The position numbers and the translations under genes are program-made. DNA of 64,000 nt from JBGASG01 sp046328035. GTDB taxonomy: Bacteria; Cyanobacteriota; Vampirovibrionia; Obscuribacterales; Obscuribacteraceae. The number at the start of each line of letters is the position of its first letter. The stretch's first letter is position 1. Shown here piece after piece: positions 27,685 to 35,147 of this stretch. The DNA is taken from positions 62,001-126,000 of the forward strand of contig JAXLXI010000008.1 of assembly GCA_046328035.1 (NCBI GenBank), given 5' to 3'. The notes beneath the pieces are model-generated. The model did not search any database. It worked only from the letters and a program-made list of their open reading frames with translations, and had not been told where the DNA came from.

Positions 27685-29207
27685 GGCAGAGCGAGCTGCT
27701 CCGCTAAGAGAGAATCGCACTGCTCGATGGTGAATGCTGCGTCCACAACCTGGTCGTCATCGTCCCACAACCTGTGCAGCCGGCGAAGCAGCTTATCCAT
27801 CCGCTCTAATTCCGGCAGCCAGTTGATGCATTTGAGCAGGCGAGCATGCTCTTCCAGGACTGCAAGAAACTGCTGCGGGTCATCCACGCGTCGCAATAGA
27901 AACTCAGTCTGGGTATAGCAGGCGTCCGCTGCGCTATAAAGCCCAAGCACCCTGAACAGACGTCCCAGTCTAAGCAGTGCCTCGGGCGCAGAGTCACCAG
28001 GGAACATCGCGGCCAGCCCCAGTTCGATCTCCGCCTCCAGCGATCTCACTTGCACAGCGCGCTTACGAATCAGTGCCAGTTGCAACATGCGAGCCAGTAC
28101 CGGAATGCGGTCGGCGGCATGTTTGTCGCCAAGAAACTCCAGGTGATTGAGCGCCGCTTTGTAGCAGTCGGCGGCGATATCGAGTTTGCGGCGGCGATGT
28201 GCCGCAACTCCCGCCTCAAATGATTTGAGGTAGCCGAGACGCATTTTGATCGCCCGACCGAGAATCTCGCCGGCGCATTGTTCAACGAGAGTCGCTTCGC
28301 TGAAGCGAGCGTTGACCCGGTACACACCGGCCAGTTTTTCCAGAGTGAATGCTAATCGCTTCGGATCGGCTTTATTAAATCGTTCGATGTCCACCGCGCG
28401 CACAAATGCTTCTTCAGCCCGGCTCCATTGCTGCAGACCGAAATAGCACATGCCGAGCTGAATCTGGGCGTCGATGTTTTCCTCATGCGAGTCGCCGTAC
28501 AACTCGCGTTTCATCTGCACGACCTGTTCGAAAGCTGCCCTGGCCGCCGGCATTCTCTTGTAGGCGAACATGATGTTTGCAACTTCTTCGAGGACGCGGA
28601 TGCGCAAGGGAGTGGGTTTATCATCGGGCGACAAAATCGCATAAGCTTGCTTCAGGCAGCTACGGGCTTTGTCGTTTTGCTCGTTATGGCGGTAGGCTGT
28701 CGCCAGTATGCAAAGCGACTCGAGCAGGTCATCCTCGGTGACCCCCTCGGCGGTCTGGCACTGCAACACAGCATCGCGTAAATCGGCGATTGCCGGCTCC
28801 AGCCGATGCATTTGCAGAAAACACTCGCCGCGCAACATCTTGATGCGCGCCAGCGATGCGTGGCGCGCGCCCAACTCGGCTGTTTGTTGTTCGAGTAATC
28901 TATTGATGGCACTGAGCGCCTGCGAGAACTTTCGCCGCTCGATGTACACACGACTGAGTTCCGTGGTGGCGATACGCGCCTCTTCCGCGAGCATCCATTC
29001 CTGTGCAAAGGCTGCCGCGCGTTCGAACAGAGTGATTCGAGATTCGTTTTTGACTTTGGGATCGCGGGCATCCGCGATCAATGCTTTGAATTCTTGGATT
29101 CGTGAGGTCAATTCGTGGTGCTGGTGCGGGTCATCATCGCCCGCCGAAGAGTTAGACGATGACTCGTCACCAGAGTCGTCGTCCCCAGGGGGATTGCCGT
29201 GATTCAT
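27681..29207 (-). CDS. TPR-repeat protein
   Basis: 508 residues, soluble and almost wholly helical. It has a Ser/Asp-rich disordered N-terminus (DDDSGDESSSNSSAGDDD) and about eight to ten TPR-like hairpins (for example LCILATAYRHNEQNDKARSCLKQAY, IQLGMCYFGLQQWSRAEEAFVRAV). Its stop overlaps the nagZ stop by four bases, convergently. The partner is unknown. Confidence 0.8.
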   Translation of the reverse strand: MNHGNPPGDDDSGDESSSNSSAGDDDPHQHHELTSRIQEFKALIADARDPKVKNESRITLFERAAAFAQEWMLAEEARIATTELSRVYIERRKFSQALSAINRLLEQQTAELGARHASLARIKMLRGECFLQMHRLEPAIADLRDAVLQCQTAEGVTEDDLLESLCILATAYRHNEQNDKARSCLKQAYAILSPDDKPTPLRIRVLEEVANIMFAYKRMPAARAAFEQVVQMKRELYGDSHEENIDAQIQLGMCYFGLQQWSRAEEAFVRAVDIERFNKADPKRLAFTLEKLAGVYRVNARFSEATLVEQCAGEILGRAIKMRLGYLKSFEAGVAAHRRRKLDIAADCYKAALNHLEFLGDKHAADRIPVLARMLQLALIRKRAVQVRSLEAEIELGLAAMFPGDSAPEALLRLGRLFRVLGLYSAADACYTQTEFLLRRVDDPQQFLAVLEEHARLLKCINWLPELERMDKLLRRLHRLWDDDDQVVDAAFTIEQCDSLLAEQLALP

Positions 29208-29371
29208 CTTTGTGGTGCCCTGCTGATGCTACTGACTGACAGTGGAGAAAATTCGATAGCTGGTAACTGGTTGAACTTGATCTCAAAAGACCGTTCAGAA
29301 CGCTGACTTTATCACTCCTCTTGACTACCGCGCAGCTTTTTAAACTTCTGTTAATAAGTGCTCAAAAGAAG

Positions 29372-29395
29372 GCGGGGTGGAGCTAACCACCCCGC
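29372..29395 (-). terminator. Intrinsic terminator of the 29430-30323 gene
   Basis: A perfect 9-bp GC-rich stem (GCGGGGTGG with CCACCCCGC, 6-nt loop AGCTAA) lies 34 bp past the minus-strand stop and is followed on that strand by CTTCTTTTG. This is the clearest rho-independent terminator in the window. Confidence 0.75.
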
Positions 29396-29429
29396 TTCCG
29401 CGGACTAACCGAACTTTGATTTCGAGCAA

Positions 29430-30323
29430 TTAGGGGTTGTTGTCTTCAGGACGTGTGCCTCTGAGTCCGCCACTGCCGGATTGCGGACGCGGTCTGTTGA
29501 TGATTGGAGGAATGTCCTTGGGAATGCCCTCGATTTGACGCAAGAACATGCCATTCCAGTTCGATTGATTGACTGCCGAATCACCGATGGATCTGGCTAG
29601 TTGTGCCGCAGTTGGTCTGACTACTGTGCGATCATTCAATATGTCCAGGCTACCGTCCGGATGATGTTCGATGGCCCGAACTTGAGCGGAACCATCTTTG
29701 CCAATCTGCACGGCGTGGCTGGCTCCGTCTCTGTACATCAGCAGGCTGCCGTCCGGTCCCATGTCCAGTTGGGTGTTGGCGCCTACCTTCTTAAGGTTGT
29801 CCGCAATCGCACCAGCTAAAGCGGCCATTCTTTCAGGATTGGCGCCGAGAGCCTTGACCAACTCGCCCAGCGCCTTGGTATCACCGTTGAGGACGGCGTC
29901 CTGAAGCTTGAGCGCCGCCTTTTGATCGTCGGCACTCATGAGTTTGAAGAGCGGATTATTCTCGAGCGACTTCTGTGCACGGTTGATCGCTTCCTTGCGT
30001 TCTTCTGGAGTTGGCTCGGTTTCTTTTGGTCCAAACTTCTTCATCGAAATTTGTCCATGTTCGATCATCTTGATCTTTTCGATCTGATTGATCGTGCCGT
30101 CTGCGCCGGGCACTGGCAGTGTACGCCCATCCGCAGGCGTCAGTACGCGTTCGCCGTTAGCTACTCCTTGCGTGGGAAGCGCAGTAGTACCTGACGGAAA
30201 CACATCGGTGAAGGTGATCGCGCCTTCACCGTTGTTGGTGCGGGTGGTGACTGTTCTGCCCACGACCGGTGCTTCGCCACCGGATGTGTTGGTACCTTGT
30301 TGTAATGCTTGACCTTCTGTCAT
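29430..30323 (-). CDS. Hypothetical soluble protein
   Basis: 297 residues from the ATG at 30323, chosen because CAGGAG lies nine bases upstream. The N-terminal ~75 residues are Gly/Thr-rich and disordered (GTNTSGGEAPVVGRTVTTRTNN). The middle is charged and helical (ERKEAINRAQKSLENNPLFKLM). The C-terminal third alternates DGS motifs (GPDGSLLMYRDG, GKDGSAQVRAIEHHPDGSL) that look like short beta repeats, and the tail is Pro/Arg/Gly-rich. There is no signal peptide. I do not recognise the family. A strong terminator follows and a perfect hairpin sits in its leader. Confidence 0.65.
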   Translation of the reverse strand: MTEGQALQQGTNTSGGEAPVVGRTVTTRTNNGEGAITFTDVFPSGTTALPTQGVANGERVLTPADGRTLPVPGADGTINQIEKIKMIEHGQISMKKFGPKETEPTPEERKEAINRAQKSLENNPLFKLMSADDQKAALKLQDAVLNGDTKALGELVKALGANPERMAALAGAIADNLKKVGANTQLDMGPDGSLLMYRDGASHAVQIGKDGSAQVRAIEHHPDGSLDILNDRTVVRPTAAQLARSIGDSAVNQSNWNGMFLRQIEGIPKDIPPIINRPRPQSGSGGLRGTRPEDNNP

Positions 30324-30342
30324 AGATGTAAACTCCTGGAGA

Positions 30343-30366
30343 TTAGTGCACGACAAGGTGCACTAA
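30343..30366. promoter_or_regulatory. Perfect 9-bp inverted repeat in a gene leader
   Basis: TTAGTGCAC (30343-30351) and GTGCACTAA (30358-30366) are perfect arms around a 6-nt loop. The repeat is 20 bp upstream of the minus-strand ATG at 30323, just before its ribosome site. It could be an operator or an mRNA hairpin that affects translation. Confidence 0.6.
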
Positions 30367-30560
30367 GAGAAAAGAATTGGGTGTTGCAATTGGGATGGAT
30401 GGGCGTGACGTGGGGATTGCGAGCTGGTGCTGGGGTGTGGTAAGACGGAACCGCTGATCAGCACACTGGCATTGCGCGTTTGTTGCGCATTGCGTCGTTG
30501 TTTGTTTTGCCTTCTCGGATGCTGCCAATATAGCGGAGCAAAGGTGTAAAATTTGTGAAA

Positions 30561-30599
30561 GTGATACCATCTGCGGTATCACGTACGCAACTGTGCGTA
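30561..30599. promoter_or_regulatory. Two adjacent palindromes in the divergent region
   Basis: GTGATACC-ATCTGC-GGTATCAC (30561-30582, perfect 8-bp arms) is followed one base later by TACGCA-ACTG-TGCGTA (30584-30599, perfect 6-bp arms). The pair looks like two adjacent regulator-binding sites. Confidence 0.5.
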
Positions 30600-30743
30600 A
30601 TTACGTACCGGTTTCGTGCCCGCGAGTCTACAACCGCCCGTAATACCATCTATTTATAGAAAGCCGCATCGGCACCCAATTGTGGAATTTTCGTGAAACG
30701 CAGCGTTTTTCCAAAAACCAGCGCCGAAACTAGGTTTGGGCAC

Positions 30744-30773
30744 TTGACATGCCACGCTAATCTTACTCATAAT
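30744..30773 (+). promoter_or_regulatory. Sigma-70-type promoter
   Basis: A perfect TTGACA (30744-30749), an 18-bp spacer and CATAAT (30768-30773). The predicted transcript begins near 30780, so the upstream in-frame GTG at 30776 cannot be the start of the following gene. Confidence 0.72.
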
Positions 30774-30808
30774 TCGTGCGGACCTGTGTCATAGCAAGAA
30801 ATACGCCG

Positions 30809-33800
30809 ATGTCGGAATTACCACCAGACGGCTCCAACGCCGCATTGGAAAAAAAACGAAAAGTCGAGACGGACTTTGTGTCCGCCGACTTCGGCACACC
30901 GCTTATTGATGAAGCTGCCAGCTCACGACCCAGTTTGCCTACCGTGACCGAGATCAACCCTCAGGTAGGAAATTCACTGATTATCACTGTGCCCAGCCAG
31001 TTTTTGGCGCGCTCGGCATTTGAAACCAATAGATTCACTTCGCCGTTCGACCTGCAGCAGCCTGGTGATGCAAACCGAACCAAAATGCAGGACTATAAGG
31101 ATGTGCGCACCGCGGCGGCGATGGCGTCCGTCCCCGGCGAACGACTGTCTGCTGTCGTGCCGGTCGTCCCGGTCGTACCCGTCACCGCATCAGACGTGAT
31201 CAAACCGATTACGGTGAACAACACCGCTGCAGTGCGCGCCGATGAAGTCAGCCAGGCGAAAAGCTACGTCCCCAGCGAAACCGTTCAAATTGCCTCGGCC
31301 CAGCGGTCGATTGATCCGGCTCTAATGCCGAGAACTATCGATCGGGCTGTTGTGCAGAGGACCACCGATCAAACCCTCTTCGCTCCGATCCAGGCGAGCA
31401 CTGATCTTCGCCAACAACCTGATAGCCGCCTGCTTGAAACAGCAACCTTCAAGAATCCGGCAGCTGTTAGTTTCGCTGTTGTTGACACCAGCGTGGAAAG
31501 ACAGCACACCATTCAGCAGATTCCGCAGATCGGAGTCGCCGAATTACCGCGCAGCATATTAGCCAAACCCCAGGATATGCCGACTCTGGATGCTCCGGGA
31601 TCGGCTGACCGTCTGACGAGCTACGCGACGCGCAACGATTTGATTGCAGCGTTCAATAGAGATCCGTCACCGCAAATACTTACTAGAACAGAACCTCAAA
31701 TTACCAGTTACAAACAACAAGACTTCAAACAAGACTTCAACCCCGGTTACGTCCCAAACAAATTTGAGTCTTCGCAAGATGGGGTTATTGCCGCCAAACG
31801 CGCACTAATTGAACAACCCGGCATCGATTTTGACACTAGCAGACTTTCTGCCAGCACCCTGGGAGCTAGCAGCAAATCGTACGACGACCTGATGAGGCTG
31901 CGCGTAGATGCGCCGCCAAACAGCATCGGCATCGGCACGAAAACAGAGCCGAATCGTGACTTCACGATGATCGGCACCGCGAAACCGGAACCTAACCGGG
32001 ACTTCACTTTGGTGGGCTCCGAAGCCAGAGTCAGCAGCGTCGACGGGCGCTCCATAGTAGATCGGCAGCAGCTGCAGACAGCGCTAGACGGCCGCGCGAT
32101 GACAGACCGATTTCAACAGCCCTCGACACTCGACGCCAGAGCGATTACCGAGGCTCGCACGCAGCAGCTGACGCTGGATCCGAAACCGCTTGACTTTAAG
32201 CCACAACAAGTCGGGACCAACACTCTCGCCGCAGCAGGATTTGATGCCAGAGTGCAGCAGCCGGTTCCAGTCACCACTCAAATATCAGAGAAGGGCGGCG
32301 TCACCGCGACATTCACCCAGACGTCGGCGAACACGTTTGCGGAGATCCGCCAGCAACCACCAGCTCCAGTGGCAACCAACATCGTGCGCGGATTGGACCA
32401 GCCGACCAATGTCACAACTGCACTTGCGAAACCACCCGTTAGCGACGCAGCTGTCTTAGCCACACCGCGCACCGTCCTGCCGATTGCCGACAAATCTCTG
32501 CCGCAGACAGTCACCGCCGGCACAGCCACCATCACCGCCCCGACGACCGTCAAGATGGCTCTGGCAGGGGAGAAGGTTTCTTCAACATCGGCGACGCCCG
32601 TGCCGTTGCCGACTCAACTTTCAGACCGTGTCGCCTCCTTGGTCGGCGGTCCAAATAATGAACGTCCAGTCGCGCGGCTGCAAACCAGCGATTCGCTGAC
32701 CACACGTACATTCCCACCTGTCGCTCTGACAAGCCAACTGAACGTGTTGCCCGCCGATCGCATAGCAGCCAGTCTGCCTGGTGCCAGCGGCAGCAGATGC
32801 GCAATTATCTCTCTCGAACCAACGATCGTCGCAGACCGCGCCCGTTTGACTCCGGCTATCAACACATTGAGTGGCGCCAGTGCAATCGGCGAGCGAGGAT
32901 TGAATATCACCAGCGCAATCGCTGCCGCCGCAAGCAGCAAAGTCGGTTCACTGCTTCCGGATCGTGTTCCGACAGCCATTCCTATCACCACCGGCGAGCG
33001 GCACCACTTGACCGCCCTTCCTGCTAATGCAAACGGAATCAGCATCAACCTCGCTGACAAAGGACTGGTCCGCACAACCGGCTCCGTTGCCGGCGAAAAA
33101 GTTCCAGCGAACTTGGTCGCAACCAGCGCAACCAGCGAACGGAGCATCAAGGGAATCGATCTCGGACACAGCACCACTAATGGTGCTAACCATTTCACCG
33201 TCGGCGATCGCAGCGCCGCGGCCGCTGCGACTTCAATCGCAGGACGACCGATTGGGCGAGAACTGGGACTTGGAGTCGATATTCGCAACGGAGCTCTGCC
33301 TGAGAAGGGGCAAATTCAATTCGGACTGGCGAGCGACAAGGTCGTGCCTTTGGGTGGCAAGCTGATAGCGTTCAAACCATTGCACGAAATTTCCGAAAAC
33401 GACAAGCGCTACCTGCTGGGTCTCGAGTTGGCCATCGGCGCAGTTGCTCTGGCGGCCGTGGCCAGAGCTCGAGCAACCGAGGGCCGCGAAGGCGCAGAGG
33501 AAGAAGAGGAGAAGGACGGCGACGAGCAGGTCGCGTCGAACAGCGACGACTACGACACAAATGTCATTCAACGTCCGAGGCATCTGGTGCAGCCTGGAGA
33601 AACACTCCAGACAATCGCCGAAGAATACTATGCGGACGCCAATCTCGCCTGGCTGTTGCTGGCGTTGAACAAGGGCAAACTTTCGGAGTCTTGGAACGGC
33701 GATGTGTGTTACGTCGAGGTTGCCGGTCGCCAGGAACTCGAGTTGCCCGTGCGTGAAGACATCTCGGCTTTCTACCGCTCGACGTCCCACAAGTTCAAAG

Positions 33801-33916
33801 GAAAGCGCCTGGTTACAACGGTTCGCCAATCCACGATGGATCAGGAACTAGTGACTCTGGCTTTCCGAAACGTGGTGGGGCATCCCACGCGCCGTCTGCA
33901 ATCGGCATCCAGCTAG
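30809..33916 (+). CDS. Large low-complexity protein with C-terminal LysM domain
   Basis: 1035 residues from the ATG at 30809 (MSELPPDGSN); the promoter position rules out the GTG at 30776. No signal peptide is visible. The first ~870 residues are Ala/Thr/Val/Pro-rich with recurring short phrases (for example ERxxxI, ADRIAASLPG, SDRVASLVGG, GEKVPANL). A single hydrophobic helix (LLGLELAIGAVALAAVARARA) is followed by an acidic run (EEEEEKDGDEQ). The last ~110 residues carry a LysM domain (HLVQPGETLQTIAEEYYADANLAWLLLALNKG). The domain order suggests anchoring through the hydrophobic helix with LysM beyond it. It is the second large LysM protein here without a classical export signal. Confidence 0.8.
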   Translation: MSELPPDGSNAALEKKRKVETDFVSADFGTPLIDEAASSRPSLPTVTEINPQVGNSLIITVPSQFLARSAFETNRFTSPFDLQQPGDANRTKMQDYKDVRTAAAMASVPGERLSAVVPVVPVVPVTASDVIKPITVNNTAAVRADEVSQAKSYVPSETVQIASAQRSIDPALMPRTIDRAVVQRTTDQTLFAPIQASTDLRQQPDSRLLETATFKNPAAVSFAVVDTSVERQHTIQQIPQIGVAELPRSILAKPQDMPTLDAPGSADRLTSYATRNDLIAAFNRDPSPQILTRTEPQITSYKQQDFKQDFNPGYVPNKFESSQDGVIAAKRALIEQPGIDFDTSRLSASTLGASSKSYDDLMRLRVDAPPNSIGIGTKTEPNRDFTMIGTAKPEPNRDFTLVGSEARVSSVDGRSIVDRQQLQTALDGRAMTDRFQQPSTLDARAITEARTQQLTLDPKPLDFKPQQVGTNTLAAAGFDARVQQPVPVTTQISEKGGVTATFTQTSANTFAEIRQQPPAPVATNIVRGLDQPTNVTTALAKPPVSDAAVLATPRTVLPIADKSLPQTVTAGTATITAPTTVKMALAGEKVSSTSATPVPLPTQLSDRVASLVGGPNNERPVARLQTSDSLTTRTFPPVALTSQLNVLPADRIAASLPGASGSRCAIISLEPTIVADRARLTPAINTLSGASAIGERGLNITSAIAAAASSKVGSLLPDRVPTAIPITTGERHHLTALPANANGISINLADKGLVRTTGSVAGEKVPANLVATSATSERSIKGIDLGHSTTNGANHFTVGDRSAAAAATSIAGRPIGRELGLGVDIRNGALPEKGQIQFGLASDKVVPLGGKLIAFKPLHEISENDKRYLLGLELAIGAVALAAVARARATEGREGAEEEEEKDGDEQVASNSDDYDTNVIQRPRHLVQPGETLQTIAEEYYADANLAWLLLALNKGKLSESWNGDVCYVEVAGRQELELPVREDISAFYRSTSHKFKGKRLVTTVRQSTMDQELVTLAFRNVVGHPTRRLQSASS

Positions 33917-33951
33917 GTCGCGCGCCCCGGTTCCTCGCGCTCCGCGCCGGC

Positions 33952-33988
33952 GGGGTTTGTTGGATTCTAGTGCCGAAATACAACAACC
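33952..33988. repeat. REP-like palindromic element, copy A
   Basis: GGGGTTTGTTGGATTCTAGT continues to CAACAACC. This is an imperfect palindrome whose outer arms (GGTTTGTTG / CAACAACC) and inner arms pair. It starts 36 bp after the LysM gene stop. The same ~38-bp sequence recurs at 34051 and 34317. Confidence 0.7.
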
Positions 33989-34050
33989 TGCGTCCGCATT
34001 AGATTACGGCGAACTTCCACACTCTTTTTGCCGCCGTTCGCACCACCCGC

Positions 34051-34088
34051 GGTTTGTTGGATTTTAGCACCAAATTACAACAATCCCC
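34051..34088. repeat. REP-like palindromic element, copy B
   Basis: Starts GGTTTGTTGGATTTTAGCAC and ends ACAACAATCCCC. It matches copies A and C at most positions and has the same imperfect palindrome. It is flanked by very GC-rich sequence. Confidence 0.7.
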
Positions 34089-34169
34089 GCCGCGTGGCGC
34101 GGCGAGCGGGGCGCGCCCGAGCCACTCGTGCTATCTATCAAGAAGACATTTTCGGCGCAACTTTCTCCG

Positions 34170-34192
34170 TGTGCAGGATTGCTCATTTCGGA
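34170..34192. repeat. Third copy of the 20-bp arm of the 34231-34280 inverted repeat
   Basis: GTGTGCAGGATTGCTCATTT is identical to the left arm of the large inverted repeat 61 bp downstream and lies in the same orientation as that arm. Confidence 0.75.
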
Positions 34193-34230
34193 GGGTCGCA
34201 AAGTTCGAAAACAGATTAAATTGGGGCTTC

Positions 34231-34280
34231 GTGTGCAGGATTGCTCATTTGGACCTACCGAAATGAGCAATCCTGCACAC
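34231..34280. repeat. Perfect 20-bp inverted repeat, hairpin with T-tract
   Basis: GTGTGCAGGATTGCTCATTT (34231-34250), a 10-nt loop, then its exact reverse complement (34261-34280). GCGTCTTTTTCC follows on the plus strand, so it could work as a terminator. The third copy at 34170 suggests a spreading repeat rather than a simple terminator. Confidence 0.75.
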
Positions 34281-34316
34281 GCGTCTTTTTCCTTGATACA
34301 AGCTTGCACCGCGCGC

Positions 34317-34355
34317 GGGGTTTGTTGGATTCTGGCACCAAAATACAACAACCCC
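34317..34355. repeat. REP-like palindromic element, copy C
   Basis: The best-formed copy. GGGG TTTGTTG at the left pairs with CAACAA CCCC at the right, and ATTCTGG / CCAAAAT pair inside around a 2-nt centre. It is flanked by GC-rich runs. Confidence 0.75.
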
Positions 34356-34458
34356 GGCGGGGCGGCGCGGCGCAGGCGATGCGGGCGGCGGGAGCCGCGT
34401 AAAGCGTGCCCGTGGCAAGAAAATCTTGCACCATAGGCGGTGCGAGTATTTGAACTTT

Positions 34459-34488
34459 TTGCAATCAATCAGCGTCTTTAGTTATAAC
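34459..34488 (+). promoter_or_regulatory. Promoter of the orphan antitoxin-like gene
   Basis: TTGCAA (34459-34464), an 18-bp spacer, TATAAC (34483-34488). The gene's ribosome site and ATG follow about 38 bp later. This is the only AT-rich stretch between the repeat island and the gene. Confidence 0.6.
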
Positions 34489-34525
34489 TTCTATTACTCC
34501 CACACCCGCAATCAAAGGAGGCAGT

Positions 34526-35137
34526 ATGGCTATTGCAGAAATCAGAGAGTTTCTTGCGCCGTTGCCTGATGGCGCTCTGATCGCCAGCCGTCAGTTGCTT
34601 CACCTGGCAAGAAATCGCAGCGCAATCGACATGGCGATGTCCAGACTCAATGCATCTCACGAAATAACTCGTGTGGCATGGGGTCTCTACAAAAAAGGAG
34701 GTCTTCACGCACCTCAACCGAGCACCACGGAAATTGCCCATGCTAAAGCGCGCGCGTTTCATAGAATAATCGCTCACGTGAGCGCTCACTTCGCAATGCA
34801 GGTTGGTCTTCCTCCTCCAGACGAGCCTGCAGATACCTTCGCCACCACGGGTCGCACTAGCCGCATCTGGTCATTGTCGGGACCTATTCAATATGTTGGT
34901 GCAAGCATGCGGAAGATCAGGCTTGCCGATTCCGCAGTGGGAACCCAGCTACGCACGATGTGGCACATGGGCAGACATACCGACCCGACAAGATTTATCG
35001 AAAATGCGATTTCCGGCTGGACAGAAGATAACTGGGACGAGTATGCCGCACGTTTTCATCAGTTGCCTAAATGGTTATCTGATCTGTTCGCCCTGCCTGC
35101 ACAACGTCCTGGCAATCGTCACTTTCTTCTGGAATGA
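34526..35137 (+). CDS. DUF6088 / AbiEi-type antitoxin homologue, no toxin partner
   Basis: 203 residues. The N-terminal winged-helix pattern (IREFLAPLPDGALIASRQLLHLARNRSAIDMAMSRL...ITRVAWGLYKK) and the following region (GLHAPQPSTTEIAHAKARAFHRII..., then FATTGRTSRIWSLSGPIQYV) resemble the DUF6088 / AbiEi transcriptional antitoxin of type IV toxin-antitoxin and abortive-infection systems. AAAGGAGG lies just before the ATG, one of the strongest ribosome sites here. The AbiEii nucleotidyltransferase toxin that usually follows is absent: miaB converges 10 bp downstream. It sits next to the repeat island, which fits a horizontally acquired remnant or a stand-alone regulator. The family call is from remembered pattern, not a search. 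Confidence 0.65.
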   Translation: MAIAEIREFLAPLPDGALIASRQLLHLARNRSAIDMAMSRLNASHEITRVAWGLYKKGGLHAPQPSTTEIAHAKARAFHRIIAHVSAHFAMQVGLPPPDEPADTFATTGRTSRIWSLSGPIQYVGASMRKIRLADSAVGTQLRTMWHMGRHTDPTRFIENAISGWTEDNWDEYAARFHQLPKWLSDLFALPAQRPGNRHFLLE

Positions 35138-35147
35138 TCTTGGTTCG

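Larger units (their letters stand above)
30324..30743. other. Divergent intergenic region rich in palindromes
   Basis: This ~420-bp stretch separates two unrecognised genes transcribed away from each other. It holds three separate perfect inverted repeats (30343-30366, 30561-30582, 30584-30599) and AT-rich promoter-like sequence, but no plausible gene. A TTGCGT with a TATCAC 18 bp on could serve the minus strand, overlapping the 30561-30599 palindromes. Confidence 0.5.

Noticed and set aside
34054..34436. Several 60-130 codon frames in the repeat island
   Set aside because: They are translations of the repeats (the same CRIAH / VQDCSF phrases recur) and lack ribosome sites.
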